NCBI GenBank assembly: GCA_020635255.1
Contig: JACKAC010000001.1
Span: forward strand, 434,001-498,000
Direction: 5' to 3'
Source: Ignavibacteriales bacterium
GTDB lineage: Bacteria; Bacteroidota; Ignavibacteria; Tepidaquicellales; Tepidaquicellaceae
DNA: 64,000 nucleotides
The notes beneath the pieces were generated by a model. The model saw only the letters and a program-made list of their open reading frames with translations, ran no database searches and had not been told where the DNA came from. Each line of letters opens with the position of its first letter. Position 1 is the stretch's first letter. Of this stretch, positions 18,586 to 26,454 are shown piece by piece. A program made the position numbers and the translations under genes.

Positions 18586-18894
18586 TTACCTCCTGTGTTT
18601 TGAAATAATTGAATTAATTTTATCATTTAAGTTTTGGCTGCTTACCTCCGGTTTATTTATGGAAACTGCTTCGTTCTCTGGTACTTCATTTTGAAGAAAT
18701 TCATGTATTCTGAATATGGGTACTTTCATCTTGCCTTCAATCATTATTGACTTAATCTTTCCTTCTTCTATTAATTTCTTTGCTGAACTGTAACTTATTT
18801 GTAATATTTTTCTTACGCCATTAATAGACAGTAATCTGAGATCTTTCACCTCTATTGATGGACTTTTTTCAATAATGAGTTCCGAAGAACTCAT
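18586..18894 (-). CDS. Excisionase-like helix-turn-helix protein
   Basis: The 102-residue protein contains LSINGVRKILQISYSSAKKLIEEGKIKSIMIEGKMKVPIFRIHEFLQ (about 23-69), a MerR/HTH_17-type winged helix as in Xis and plasmid DNA-binding proteins. It ends 3 bp before the integrase start, so the two are cotranscribed. The likely role is to bend DNA at the att arms and steer the integrase toward excision. The C-terminal 30 residues are a polar tail. Confidence 0.82.
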   Translation of the reverse strand: MSSSELIIEKSPSIEVKDLRLLSINGVRKILQISYSSAKKLIEEGKIKSIMIEGKMKVPIFRIHEFLQNEVPENEAVSINKPEVSSQNLNDKINSIISKHRR

Positions 18895-18970
18895 TTTGGC
18901 CCCTCACGATTATTCATGATAAATTGTTTGTTGATTAAAAGAATTCATAAAGTAAGTTGTTTTAAGTTTT

Positions 18971-20662
18971 TTAATAGATTGATGTTAACTTTTGACCTTT
19001 TAAACCATTTAACTCTTGTTGAAGCTTATAAAATGAGTCTTTTAAAAGGTTTATTTTAATTATTCTATCTTCACCTTCTCCATCAGAATGTGTAAAGACA
19101 TTAGATAAATATTCAAGCGCGAGATAGTGAATTAATTCTTTAGTTACATAAGTATTGCCATTTGGTGAATGTTTTATCCTCCTTTCAAAGTCTGGATGTT
19201 TTTTAAATATTACAACAGTTTTTTCAATTAGATGAGATCTAAGAGCGATTCCTGAGGCATTAATCACCGGGTTAGATTCACCGTCAATTTTAAGAGTTAT
19301 TGTATTCCTAAGCCCATATTTACGTTTAACGTTTATCTCTTTCGAAACAAAATCACTATACTTATCAATACTTTTGACTGATTGTTTATCCTCAGTATCA
19401 TCATCAATGAGGGATATAACCGTAGGATATTCATTGGATAGTAGATTATCGTCTTGTTCAGTGAAAAGTAATATGCATTCTCTTTTGGGGTCGTTCTTAT
19501 CTTGTGACAATTTTACCTCATCATATTGATGAATAGGAATTTCAGTTTTTTTAATTGTATCAGATTCAATTTGTAAAACTCTCTCATTGAAGAAGTCTTC
19601 GATGTGTGAGAAATTATTCAATGTATTTTTGGAAGTATTTTCGTTTACCCAGTCTATAATTTCATCCTCAACTCTTCTTAGCATTGTAAATAGTCTTTTA
19701 GCATTCAAATCTTTTTTGTATTCAGTTCTAGAGATGGTTGGCTTTAATATTCCACCGGTATCTACATAACCTGTTATTAATGGGTGTTTCCATATCCTTG
19801 ATTTTTTTTCCGTGTCAAAGATTTTTAATTCAGATACTTTTTGGACTCTGCGCTTTCTAGAAATAAACACAGGTGATCTTTCTATAGATTTTCCATTGGT
19901 AAATTTAAGGTAGATGCGGATAGGACTAGGATACTCGCTATTTGTAGCTTCATCAACAATTTTAAATTCCTTTTTAAATTCTTCTCCTTTATAAGCGTTA
20001 TAATCAAATGGCTTGCACTTGAAAGACCTACTTCCTTTAATAACTTTTACATCATTTGGTATTTCTTTTAAAAGTAACTCAAAATGATCTTTAATTTCGG
20101 AAACTATGTGATGTATATCAATTTCCTGCCAATCGTTTTGTGAAAAATCCGATAGAATAATTTTGGTACCGGTATCATAAGGGAAATTTTTATCATAATC
20201 TTTCACATCAAGTTTTATATCTGAAATTTTATCTTTTGAGAAATCATCCTTAAAAATCTCAACAGATTTTACTTTTTTATCTTTTGTTTTTGAAATTATT
20301 TGAAGTTTACTACAAGCAGCCATAAAGGAGTATATACCAAATCCAAATTGACCGTTAGTCCACGTTTGCATTTTTTTATCCGAATTACCAATATTCTTTA
20401 TTATTTCAGAAATATCAGAAATGCCATGACAATTGTCGGTTATTTCAATTCGCCTATCAGATAATGGCTTTTCAATAATATTTACATTTATAATTAAGCT
20501 TGTATCATATTTAGTTTTAATCGTACCCGATGAATCGTCATCTTTGTCAGTGAATGCATCGAAGGAGTTATCGACATACTCCATTATAACTCTATTGATA
20601 TCTGTATAGACCGACGATACACTGGCAACCAATCGAGGGGATATTTCCGGTTGAACTTTCAT
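18971..20662 (-). CDS. GHKL (HSP90/MutL/MORC-like) ATPase
   Basis: The 563-residue protein has a GHKL nucleotide-binding domain: N box MEYVDNSFDAF (Glu28, Asn32), G1 box EITDNCHGI (Asp76) and G2 lid NGQFGFGIYSF (about 103-113). A middle transducer-like domain follows (about 200-340, with ISRKRRVQKVSEL). The C-terminal 200 residues match nothing I recognise. GHKL proteins of this size in islands act as ATP-gated clamps. It sits 56 bp downstream of a ClpP-like protein gene, with a strong hairpin between them. A second, different GHKL protein is encoded at 31485-33281. Confidence 0.82.
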   Translation of the reverse strand: MKVQPEISPRLVASVSSVYTDINRVIMEYVDNSFDAFTDKDDDSSGTIKTKYDTSLIINVNIIEKPLSDRRIEITDNCHGISDISEIIKNIGNSDKKMQTWTNGQFGFGIYSFMAACSKLQIISKTKDKKVKSVEIFKDDFSKDKISDIKLDVKDYDKNFPYDTGTKIILSDFSQNDWQEIDIHHIVSEIKDHFELLLKEIPNDVKVIKGSRSFKCKPFDYNAYKGEEFKKEFKIVDEATNSEYPSPIRIYLKFTNGKSIERSPVFISRKRRVQKVSELKIFDTEKKSRIWKHPLITGYVDTGGILKPTISRTEYKKDLNAKRLFTMLRRVEDEIIDWVNENTSKNTLNNFSHIEDFFNERVLQIESDTIKKTEIPIHQYDEVKLSQDKNDPKRECILLFTEQDDNLLSNEYPTVISLIDDDTEDKQSVKSIDKYSDFVSKEINVKRKYGLRNTITLKIDGESNPVINASGIALRSHLIEKTVVIFKKHPDFERRIKHSPNGNTYVTKELIHYLALEYLSNVFTHSDGEGEDRIIKINLLKDSFYKLQQELNGLKGQKLTSIY

Positions 20663-20677
20663 AACGATCTTGTTTAA

Positions 20678-20711
20678 GAATTACCCTCCTCCCGGAGGAG
20701 GAGAGTAATTC
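20678..20711. promoter_or_regulatory. GC-rich intercistronic hairpin
   Basis: GAATTACCCTCCTCC and GGAGGAGGAGAGTAATTC are nearly complete inverted copies (one or two mismatches) around a CCCGG centre. It fills the 56-bp gap between the ClpP-like gene and the GHKL ATPase gene, both on the minus strand. The GC core is out of place in this AT-rich region. It may be an attenuator or a processing/stability element setting the ratio of the two proteins. Confidence 0.6.
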
Positions 20712-20718
20712 TGTAGAT

Positions 20719-21396
20719 TTATTTCTTATCTATAGTCACCGCGGTCTTCAGCTTTTTAGATTTTTTATTCTTTGCATTCTTATCATCATCTTTCTCATCA
20801 TTTGAATATTCATCTTTGTCCTTTTGATTGGTTTCCTCTTCTGCTTTACGTTTGACGTCGGAATCATCTTTATCAGATTTGGAAGATGAAGAAGGTTTTA
20901 AAGGTTTTTTCCTCTTGGGAGTTTCGCCTTTAAACTTAACACAAAATTTCATTTTCTTAATTTCTTTCGCATCCAGTATTTTGCCAGTTTGAATATCTTT
21001 ATTCAAATCCTCGACTACGTATTTGGATTTGGATGGCTGGGAAAGATGTTTACAAACGGAGTCGATTTCATCCTTAGTCATGTTATTAGACTTTAGGAGA
21101 ATCGAGGATGTTGACTGCATTGTTCTTTTGTCACGACCAACTGAACTAAGTAAAATTAATTGTTTGACTGTTACATCTGATGAGAATGTTTGAATTTCGA
21201 ACTTGTCTTGAATAGATGTGAGTAAATTTGAAATTGTTAAACATTCATTTATTGAAAGTTGATCACAATCTAACAAAAGTATCTCAATCGTCGCGTCTGT
21301 TCCTTTTCTATAAAATTTACTTAATAGGTTTAGGATTTCTGTTGCTGAATCACCGTTCAGCATTATTTTTTCCGATTTTTCAATTTCGGGTTTCAT
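20719..21396 (-). CDS. ClpP-like pseudo-protease with long charged tail
   Basis: The 225-residue protein is not annotated by any motif at first sight. Strand order and local matches follow the ClpP/crotonase fold: IMLNGDS, ATIEILLLDCDQLSINECLTISNLL, FSSDVTVKQLILLSSVGRDKRTMQSTSSILLKS (ClpP: catalytic Ser in MASMGA, then GTKGKRFALPNSRIMIHQ) and VVEDLNKDIQTGKILDAKEIKKMKF (ClpP: DTDRDFFMSAEEAKEYGL). The catalytic Ser and His positions are occupied by other residues, so it should be inactive as a peptidase. The last 75 residues are a Lys/Asp/Ser-rich disordered tail. It is cotranscribed with the GHKL ATPase. Confidence 0.55.
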   Translation of the reverse strand: MKPEIEKSEKIMLNGDSATEILNLLSKFYRKGTDATIEILLLDCDQLSINECLTISNLLTSIQDKFEIQTFSSDVTVKQLILLSSVGRDKRTMQSTSSILLKSNNMTKDEIDSVCKHLSQPSKSKYVVEDLNKDIQTGKILDAKEIKKMKFCVKFKGETPKRKKPLKPSSSSKSDKDDSDVKRKAEEETNQKDKDEYSNDEKDDDKNAKNKKSKKLKTAVTIDKK

Positions 21397-22136
21397 GTTT
21401 AAACATATATTAAATTATTAATTGGTTACCCTTTTGGGTATACCTGTCTCTCAAACCAGATATCAGCCATCGTCCGTTATGGACATATAGTGATATCCTT
21501 TCATATTGTATGAAAGACACCGTATTTCTTCAAAGGCGTAAATCACCCTTGCCTGAAATGTATGTTAAATTTTTGAGTCAGATGCATCCCTTTAAAACTC
21601 CAAGGGACCGTCGTTTGATCATTTGATTTGCTATTAGAGATATTCTAAAAGCAGTTTTTCTGAAATGTGTGTTTTGGAAGGTTTGACAAGGTTTGTTATC
21701 TTCTGTTTACGGCTTGTCTCCTTATGTTGGGTTTGATTAATTAACTAGCTACCTCATCGTTGTTTGCTTTTTATTACTGTCCTCTGTTGAACAGTGAAAG
21801 CAAAATAATAAATCGGATTAATTCAATCAAGGCATAGAGTCGTCCGATACCGTAAATGAGGTTCTAGAATGGTGAGCCAAGTTTGAGCTAACTAATTCTA
21901 ATTTAACATTTTCAGTTAATCAAACTGTTCAGATAAAATTATTTTTAATTTTTCTGATTTGGGATTCAGGTTTATGGATTTTTCGCAGGTGCCGGCTGAA
22001 AGGCTTTGTTCATAAGCCTTTTCAGCTTAAGTTTCCCTTTCTGTAGGAGAATATAATATTAGTAGAAGTAAAATAAAGCTAAGCACTGAATATCCAATCA
22101 ATAAATACAATATAACTATAATAACCAATAAACCTA
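21397..22136. other. 740-bp gene-free stretch with several hairpins
   Basis: No convincing protein gene is present on either strand. Structured elements include a near-palindrome at 21422-21442 (GGTTACCC...GGGTATACC), a perfect 8-bp hairpin CTTTCATA-TTG-TATGAAAG (21498-21516) and a 12-13 bp hairpin GCTGAAAGGCTT / AAGCCTTTTCAGC (21995-22026, one bulged A). Base composition is less AT-rich than the intergenic spacers around it. It may hold a non-coding RNA, the replication/transfer origin of the element, or decayed sequence. I cannot decide between these. Confidence 0.5.
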
Positions 22137-23423
22137 CTATGATATAACCGGGGCAAAAGGTAAGTGTTTTTTGTATTCTGTCATCATTGCTTGATAAAGC
22201 ATTTCCTTTAAACTTTTTTTAACAATAAACGAATCATGTATGCAAAGTAAGACTTCCCCAGCATCCATAAATATTTGAATAATTCCGGCAGCAATTTTAG
22301 AATCTAAATTTTGCAGCCTTACACCCCTATCCGAATAAAGTAACTGTTTTATCTCAGAATGGTAAGCTTCCCACTTTTCTAAAAGTGTATTAATTCCTTT
22401 ATCATCTATACTGCTAACTGTACTTTTTAATCCATTCTCCACGATCTGTTTCCTGATAGCTTGTATAGCAGTGTTTTTGCTTAATGCGTTTATAGAACAC
22501 ATTGCCGCTAATTTATAAACTTGCCTCATTTGAGGGCAATTTCCGGATAAGCAGGAATAGGCGTCTGTTTTGAAGTCTTTTCCAATTTGATGGTATAATA
22601 TACGTACATGGAAGGAATTATAATCTAATTCAATTGTTTCCTCACCATCTATCAAAATTTTTTCCCTCAGTTCTTTGGGCATATTTGATTCAATGCCATT
22701 GTAAAATCTTCCTCCCTTTTTAAATGACCCATTGAACACTCTATACATGAAAGGATTCTTCAGTTTTAATTCTTGATCGGGCACAACTAAACTTGCAGAA
22801 TTCAACATTAGGAAATCCATATTGTCCTGGATCTCATTTGTAGAAAGCCCCTTTAGTGATAGTTTACAATTTTGCCTTAATTCGTTGTATTTTTTTAGTT
22901 GATTTCTAATTTCTTTAATTATTCTATCGTCTTTATACTCCATTAATGTATTATCAAATCTCTTTTTTAAAATAACAAGTTCACTTGGTTCCAATTGGGT
23001 TATTGAATTAACTGCTAATCCGCCGCTTAATTCTTTAAAACTATCCGTAGGTTTAATTTTTGTAAGCCTTCCTTTTTTCTTTGAATAATCAATAAAACCC
23101 GGTACAGATTCTAGTAATCCCATATTTTCAAGCCCATCAATAACAGAAGTCATTATGTCATATGTTTGGAAGTCTGTTCTATACCTTTTTGGAATTTGTG
23201 TATAATAACTTGGTTTACGGGCTACGGGAAGGTAACTACGACTTTTCTCAGAGAATTTTAAATTAGAGAAAATATTATTAAGGCATCTTTTCTTAATGTC
23301 AACTTTTCTTGCTTTACTAATAGGAAGCTGTTCAAAAATATTTGATTCAATAACATCATTTCCGTTATTAGCCAAATTATAGTTAAATGGTATGGTTCGG
23401 TTTATATCATATTGTCGTAGCAT
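22137..23423 (-). CDS. Family A DNA polymerase-like palm-domain protein
   Basis: The 428-residue protein resembles a family found in mobile elements and genomes of many phyla. The stretch MYRVFNGSFKKGGRFYNGIESNMPKELRE leads into a palm-like block. IELDYNSFHVRILYHQIGKD..TDAY (about residue 265) matches polymerase A motif A (DYSQIELRI...GD..DA), and CIHDSFIVK (about residue 400) matches motif C (HDE) with Asp retained and Glu replaced by Ser. There is no recognisable exonuclease or fingers O-helix motif. It may be a specialised element polymerase or an inactive derivative. Confidence 0.65.
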   Translation of the reverse strand: MLRQYDINRTIPFNYNLANNGNDVIESNIFEQLPISKARKVDIKKRCLNNIFSNLKFSEKSRSYLPVARKPSYYTQIPKRYRTDFQTYDIMTSVIDGLENMGLLESVPGFIDYSKKKGRLTKIKPTDSFKELSGGLAVNSITQLEPSELVILKKRFDNTLMEYKDDRIIKEIRNQLKKYNELRQNCKLSLKGLSTNEIQDNMDFLMLNSASLVVPDQELKLKNPFMYRVFNGSFKKGGRFYNGIESNMPKELREKILIDGEETIELDYNSFHVRILYHQIGKDFKTDAYSCLSGNCPQMRQVYKLAAMCSINALSKNTAIQAIRKQIVENGLKSTVSSIDDKGINTLLEKWEAYHSEIKQLLYSDRGVRLQNLDSKIAAGIIQIFMDAGEVLLCIHDSFIVKKSLKEMLYQAMMTEYKKHLPFAPVIS

Positions 23424-23607
23424 ATTTTATAGTGAATATTTATTAAAATAGAGGGAAAATTGATGTTAATTAAACGAGTCTCCCGGTATATAAGATATAT
23501 AACCTTTTAAATGAGAAATCCAAAAAGACAAGAAATAATGTTTAAATTTTGGGTATGGTTGTTATAGACCCAAACTGATTGGACGTCTCTCAAAGCTCAA
23601 ATAACGC

Positions 23608-24057
23608 TCAGGGAAGCTTCTTAATGACATCTTTTAAAGCTTTACGGGACTTTGGGGATAGTTTCAGGAAATCCTTCAAAATTGCACTAAAATTGATATT
23701 TTGTAGCTCTTTTCTATTGCTGTCATAAGCCCGAATAAAAGGCAACAGTTCTTTATTACGGCTTAACAATTTTACCAGTTGGTAGTTGTCAACAATATCC
23801 TTTTTAGCCTCCTTTAAGAGGTCATCCTTATGGTTTTCACCAAATATCTTTTCAATTGGTATTTTTAGGATCTTACAAATCTTAATTCCGTTTTCAATTG
23901 ATGGAAGATTTAAATTATATTCATATTTCTGAATCTGCTGAAATTTTACACCCACCTGATCAGCCAATTCTTCTTGTGTTAAGCCCATTAATTTTCGGTG
24001 GGTTTTAATTAAATGTCCGAAATTTGATTTATTTTTGCTGTATTTTGGCACATTCAA
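23608..24057 (-). CDS. XRE-family transcriptional regulator
   Basis: The 149-residue protein has a lambda-Cro-type HTH (about 11-66): LIKTHRKLMGLTQEELADQVGVKFQQIQKYEYNLNLPSIENGIKICKIL, followed by IPIEKIFGEN. The C-terminal half is helical and may mediate dimerisation. It is transcribed toward the polymerase-like gene 184 bp away and divergently from a lipoprotein gene 118 bp away, so it probably controls that shared region, as element repressors do. Confidence 0.85.
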   Translation of the reverse strand: MNVPKYSKNKSNFGHLIKTHRKLMGLTQEELADQVGVKFQQIQKYEYNLNLPSIENGIKICKILKIPIEKIFGENHKDDLLKEAKKDIVDNYQLVKLLSRNKELLPFIRAYDSNRKELQNINFSAILKDFLKLSPKSRKALKDVIKKLP

Positions 24058-24175
24058 AACTAAGGAAAATTATAATCTTAGTTTACCCGTTAAAAGCTGT
24101 ATTTAAACTAACTAAATCAATTGAATAATTATCAAATATGCTGTATAATTATTCGCTAATCTTAAAACTCCAAAA

Positions 24176-24694
24176 ATGAAAAATATAATAATTGGATTAT
24201 TTGTAATGTTGATATTGTATTCTTGTGGGAAAGATTCAGAAAGTGAATCAACCGGCAAAGATTCCTCAAAAAATGAATACACTGAACCTGGACCGTCGGA
24301 TTATGAAATCGAATCAGGTGTATATGAGCTAATAAGTAAGATCCCTTATAAGAATTATCAATATAATACCGCGATCTTTATGGAAAAAGATGGGGTTTAT
24401 AAAAATCTTGCTATTACAAACATGGATATCTTAAGTAAAGATGGGGTTTCAAGTTCAACAAAAGGTGATGGAAGAGAACAAAGAATGCAAATTCGTTTGA
24501 GCGGTGTAACAGATGTGTATGATGTTGCAGGTGGATTGCCTCCAAGGTTAAGATTTGTTGGCAGAACAAATTTTATTGTAGAGAAGGAATTCAGATTTGT
24601 TAAAAATGGAAACTCCTGGATGGGGTTTCTGTATGACAGATTAAGAAATAAGAGTACCTTGAGGCTTGAAGATGATTATATAAGGTTTAGATAG
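24176..24694 (+). CDS. Small lipoprotein of unknown function
   Basis: The 172-residue protein has a lipoprotein signal IIIGLFVMLILYSCGKD with acylation Cys at residue 18, then a Ser/Glu/Lys-rich linker and a globular part without a known motif. It is divergent from the XRE repressor, which may regulate it. The following small peptide and secreted protein lie on the same strand. Its function is unknown; surface lipoproteins carried by integrated elements can act in exclusion or lysogenic conversion, but nothing here shows this. Confidence 0.65.
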   Translation: MKNIIIGLFVMLILYSCGKDSESESTGKDSSKNEYTEPGPSDYEIESGVYELISKIPYKNYQYNTAIFMEKDGVYKNLAITNMDILSKDGVSSSTKGDGREQRMQIRLSGVTDVYDVAGGLPPRLRFVGRTNFIVEKEFRFVKNGNSWMGFLYDRLRNKSTLRLEDDYIRFR

Positions 24695-24746
24695 TAAAAT
24701 TATTTCAATTTTATTTGTCAATAACCAACATATTTATTCAAAAAAC

Positions 24747-24869
24747 ATGGGTAAAAAAACGGATTGGGGAAAAATTATTGTAACAATTAAGAAAGCTGCT
24801 CCAGTTGTTGCAGCTGTTGGTGCATTAGCCGGAGCAATTCTTGATTTCCTCGGTAAAGGAAAAAAGTAA
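24747..24869 (+). CDS. 40-residue cationic hydrophobic peptide
   Basis: This short ORF encodes MGKKTDWGKIIVTIKKAAPV followed by an Ala/Gly-rich hydrophobic stretch (VAAVGALAGAILDFLG) and a GKGKK tail. It has a single membrane-seeking helix flanked by Lys, a net positive charge of about +7 and no signal peptide: the look of a leaderless bacteriocin, a holin-like or a type I toxin peptide. Only 10 bp separate it from a perfect rho-independent terminator, supporting a real transcript end. There is no clear Shine-Dalgarno. Whether it is translated is unproven. Confidence 0.5.
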   Translation: MGKKTDWGKIIVTIKKAAPVVAAVGALAGAILDFLGKGKK

Positions 24870-24879
24870 GAGGTGGAAG

Positions 24880-24909
24880 AATAATGCCCAAAAATTTTGG
24901 GCATTATTT
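24880..24909 (+). terminator. Rho-independent terminator after the small peptide
   Basis: AATAATGCCCAAAA (from 24880) and TTTTGGGCATTATT form a 14-bp perfect stem with a minimal loop, followed by TTAAAA. It ends the lipoprotein/small peptide transcript and separates it from the next gene. Confidence 0.85.
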
Positions 24910-24935
24910 TAAAAATCCTTAAAATTTAGAAGAAA

Positions 24936-25268
24936 ATGAAGTTTCTATTTTTTTGTTCTCTTTTCGGGATGATTGTCGTTGGCATAAATGTAAATTCTCA
25001 AACAATTTACCTTGAGCATCTTTATAAGTATGAAAATGACATTTATCAATATGTTTATGGATATTATTCAGAAAGAGATACAATAATTCCTCCTGGGAAT
25101 CAGAATTACTTCGAAGGTACAAATGCAGATGTTGGTCAACCTGTAGTTTTCAAGAAGGGGTATCACAAAGCTGTTTTTATTTATGTCGGTACAGGTCCAA
25201 ACATTCGTTGGTTTTTACTGGAAATTCCGGAGGATAGGAGTAAAACAAAACGAAATTTTCATTTTTGA
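24936..25268 (+). CDS. Small secreted protein of unknown function
   Basis: The 110-residue protein has a signal peptide (FLFFCSLFGMIVVGINVNSQ). The mature part is rich in Tyr and aromatic residues (YLEHLYKYENDIYQYVYGYYSERD) and ends in a basic RSKTKRNFHF tail. No family is recognised. The preceding terminator is only 26 bp away, so its promoter must be very close or overlap the terminator. It converges on the DUF2958 gene. Confidence 0.5.
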   Translation: MKFLFFCSLFGMIVVGINVNSQTIYLEHLYKYENDIYQYVYGYYSERDTIIPPGNQNYFEGTNADVGQPVVFKKGYHKAVFIYVGTGPNIRWFLLEIPEDRSKTKRNFHF

Positions 25269-25276
25269 AGATTATT

Positions 25277-25600
25277 TTAATTATTTTCTTCTTTTAAAAG
25301 CTTACGATATAACTCACCTGCGTTAACTTCGTCAAAGTATAAATCTCTTTCAATCTTTAGTCCAAAAGGTAATCTAGTATTTTCTAGATCTGATTTTGAG
25401 AAGCTGCCGACTTCTACGCAAAATAAATCAGCTATTCCCCAGCAGTAATTCGGATCTTCCGGGTCTTGGTTTACCAGATACCATGTTCCTGATCCAATTG
25501 GATTAAAAAACTTTGCAACGACTATTTGGTTATCAAGATCATTGGCAAGCGGGTATTGTTTTTGGGCTCTATCTTCTATTTCACTTGTAAATAGTTTCAT
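25277..25600 (-). CDS. DUF2958 protein
   Basis: The 107-residue protein matches DUF2958: KLFTSEIEDRA...NQIVVAKFFNPIGSGTWYLVNQDPEDPNYCWGIADLFCVEVGSFSKSDLE...LPFGLKIERDLYFDE. The family is widespread on plasmids and integrative elements, often near DNA-metabolism genes, and has no known biochemical role. It follows the ubiquitin-like operon on the same strand but is separated from it by a terminator, so it probably has its own transcript. Confidence 0.85.
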   Translation of the reverse strand: MKLFTSEIEDRAQKQYPLANDLDNQIVVAKFFNPIGSGTWYLVNQDPEDPNYCWGIADLFCVEVGSFSKSDLENTRLPFGLKIERDLYFDEVNAGELYRKLLKEENN

Positions 25601-25625
25601 ATTAAAATGTTTTAATTAAATAAAA

Positions 25626-25656
25626 AAAGAGGGAAGTCAAAATTGAAATCCCTCTT
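25626..25656 (-). terminator. Rho-independent terminator of the ubiquitin-like operon
   Basis: On the minus strand AAGAGGGA (25656-25649) pairs with TCCCTCTT (25634-25627) across a 14-nt loop and is followed by a run of seven T. It lies just past the stop of the 30-residue peptide gene. Confidence 0.85.
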
Positions 25657-25677
25657 CAAGAAGTATAATAGTATAAT

Positions 25678-25770
25678 TTATCTTCGCCGAAGTCTATTTA
25701 TGATTGCTTTAAGTAATTCAATAAAGATTTCTTTTATTATAATAATAATCATCTTGCTCATATTGCCCAT
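25678..25770 (-). CDS. 30-residue basic transmembrane peptide with strong ribosome binding site
   Basis: A minus-strand ATG (25768-25770) is preceded by TGGAGGTCCT, giving GGAGG 4 nt before the start, the best Shine-Dalgarno in the region. The product begins MGNMSKM, continues with five Ile, then KEIFIELLKAII, and ends NRLRRR: one hydrophobic amphipathic helix with a strongly basic C-terminus. It is the last gene of the ubiquitin-like operon, 36 bp after the JAB gene and 22 bp before the terminator. Membrane-active toxins and small membrane anchors look like this. Its role is unknown. Confidence 0.6.
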   Translation of the reverse strand: MGNMSKMIIIIIKEIFIELLKAIINRLRRR

Positions 25771-25806
25771 AGGACCTCCAATATTTGAATTAAAAATAAG
25801 ATTTGA

Positions 25807-26454
25807 CTAGAATCCCTGGAAAACATATTCTTCCATTAGATCCATACGGGTTGTCAATTCGTCGATTGATTCTTCTTTTGATAGTTTGTCTTTAAAAAAT
25901 TCCTCTTCCTCTTTTTTTTGTGTTTTTCTTTTTATATTAAGGGAAGCGTTATCATCATCAATAAACCTGGAAATTTGCTTTATCTTTTCAATGTTTGAGG
26001 TGTCAATTCCATGAATTCCAGAATCGATTGTTATGTGGACGGGAATTTGTATTATCCCTGCTTTATGTTTAAGATTATATAGCCCATTAACAAAACCTTT
26101 TTCATAAGTATATAAAAGACTCAAAATGAAATTCTGGTTTATATACTCATGATCTGTACGGCTAAAAGAGTAACAGCCTTCTGGATGGCGATGAATTACA
26201 ACATTATGAGTGAAATCATCTGGAAGATAATCGATACTGGAATGTGAGACTTTTTGTTTTGGAATATAGTATTCCTCGGATAATCTTATTTCTAGATCTT
26301 TTTCTTCATTCATGGTTGTTACAATTGAAAATTCATTATCTCCAACAATTTTACTTATGGCATCGCAAACCAGTATTAATTTTATAGGAACAATTACATC
26401 TACACCATTTTTAATGTTTAGCTCAGAATCCCAGCTATTCTTGGCTGATTCCAT
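25807..26454 (-). CDS. JAB/MPN metalloprotease (deubiquitinase-like) of the ubiquitin-like operon
   Basis: The 215-residue protein carries the JAMM zinc motif NVVIHRHPEGCYSFSRTDHEYIN: HxHP, then S-x-x-D with correct spacing. The N-terminal part (about 15-80) would provide the catalytic Glu. JAB peptidases in bacterial Ubl operons remove the Ubl from targets or trim its precursor. A Lys/Glu-rich coiled segment (about 175-195) precedes the C-terminus. Its start overlaps the end of the E1-like gene by 20 bp, so translation is coupled. The motif position, not overall similarity, supports the call. Confidence 0.85.
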   Translation of the reverse strand: MESAKNSWDSELNIKNGVDVIVPIKLILVCDAISKIVGDNEFSIVTTMNEEKDLEIRLSEEYYIPKQKVSHSSIDYLPDDFTHNVVIHRHPEGCYSFSRTDHEYINQNFILSLLYTYEKGFVNGLYNLKHKAGIIQIPVHITIDSGIHGIDTSNIEKIKQISRFIDDDNASLNIKRKTQKKEEEEFFKDKLSKEESIDELTTRMDLMEEYVFQGF

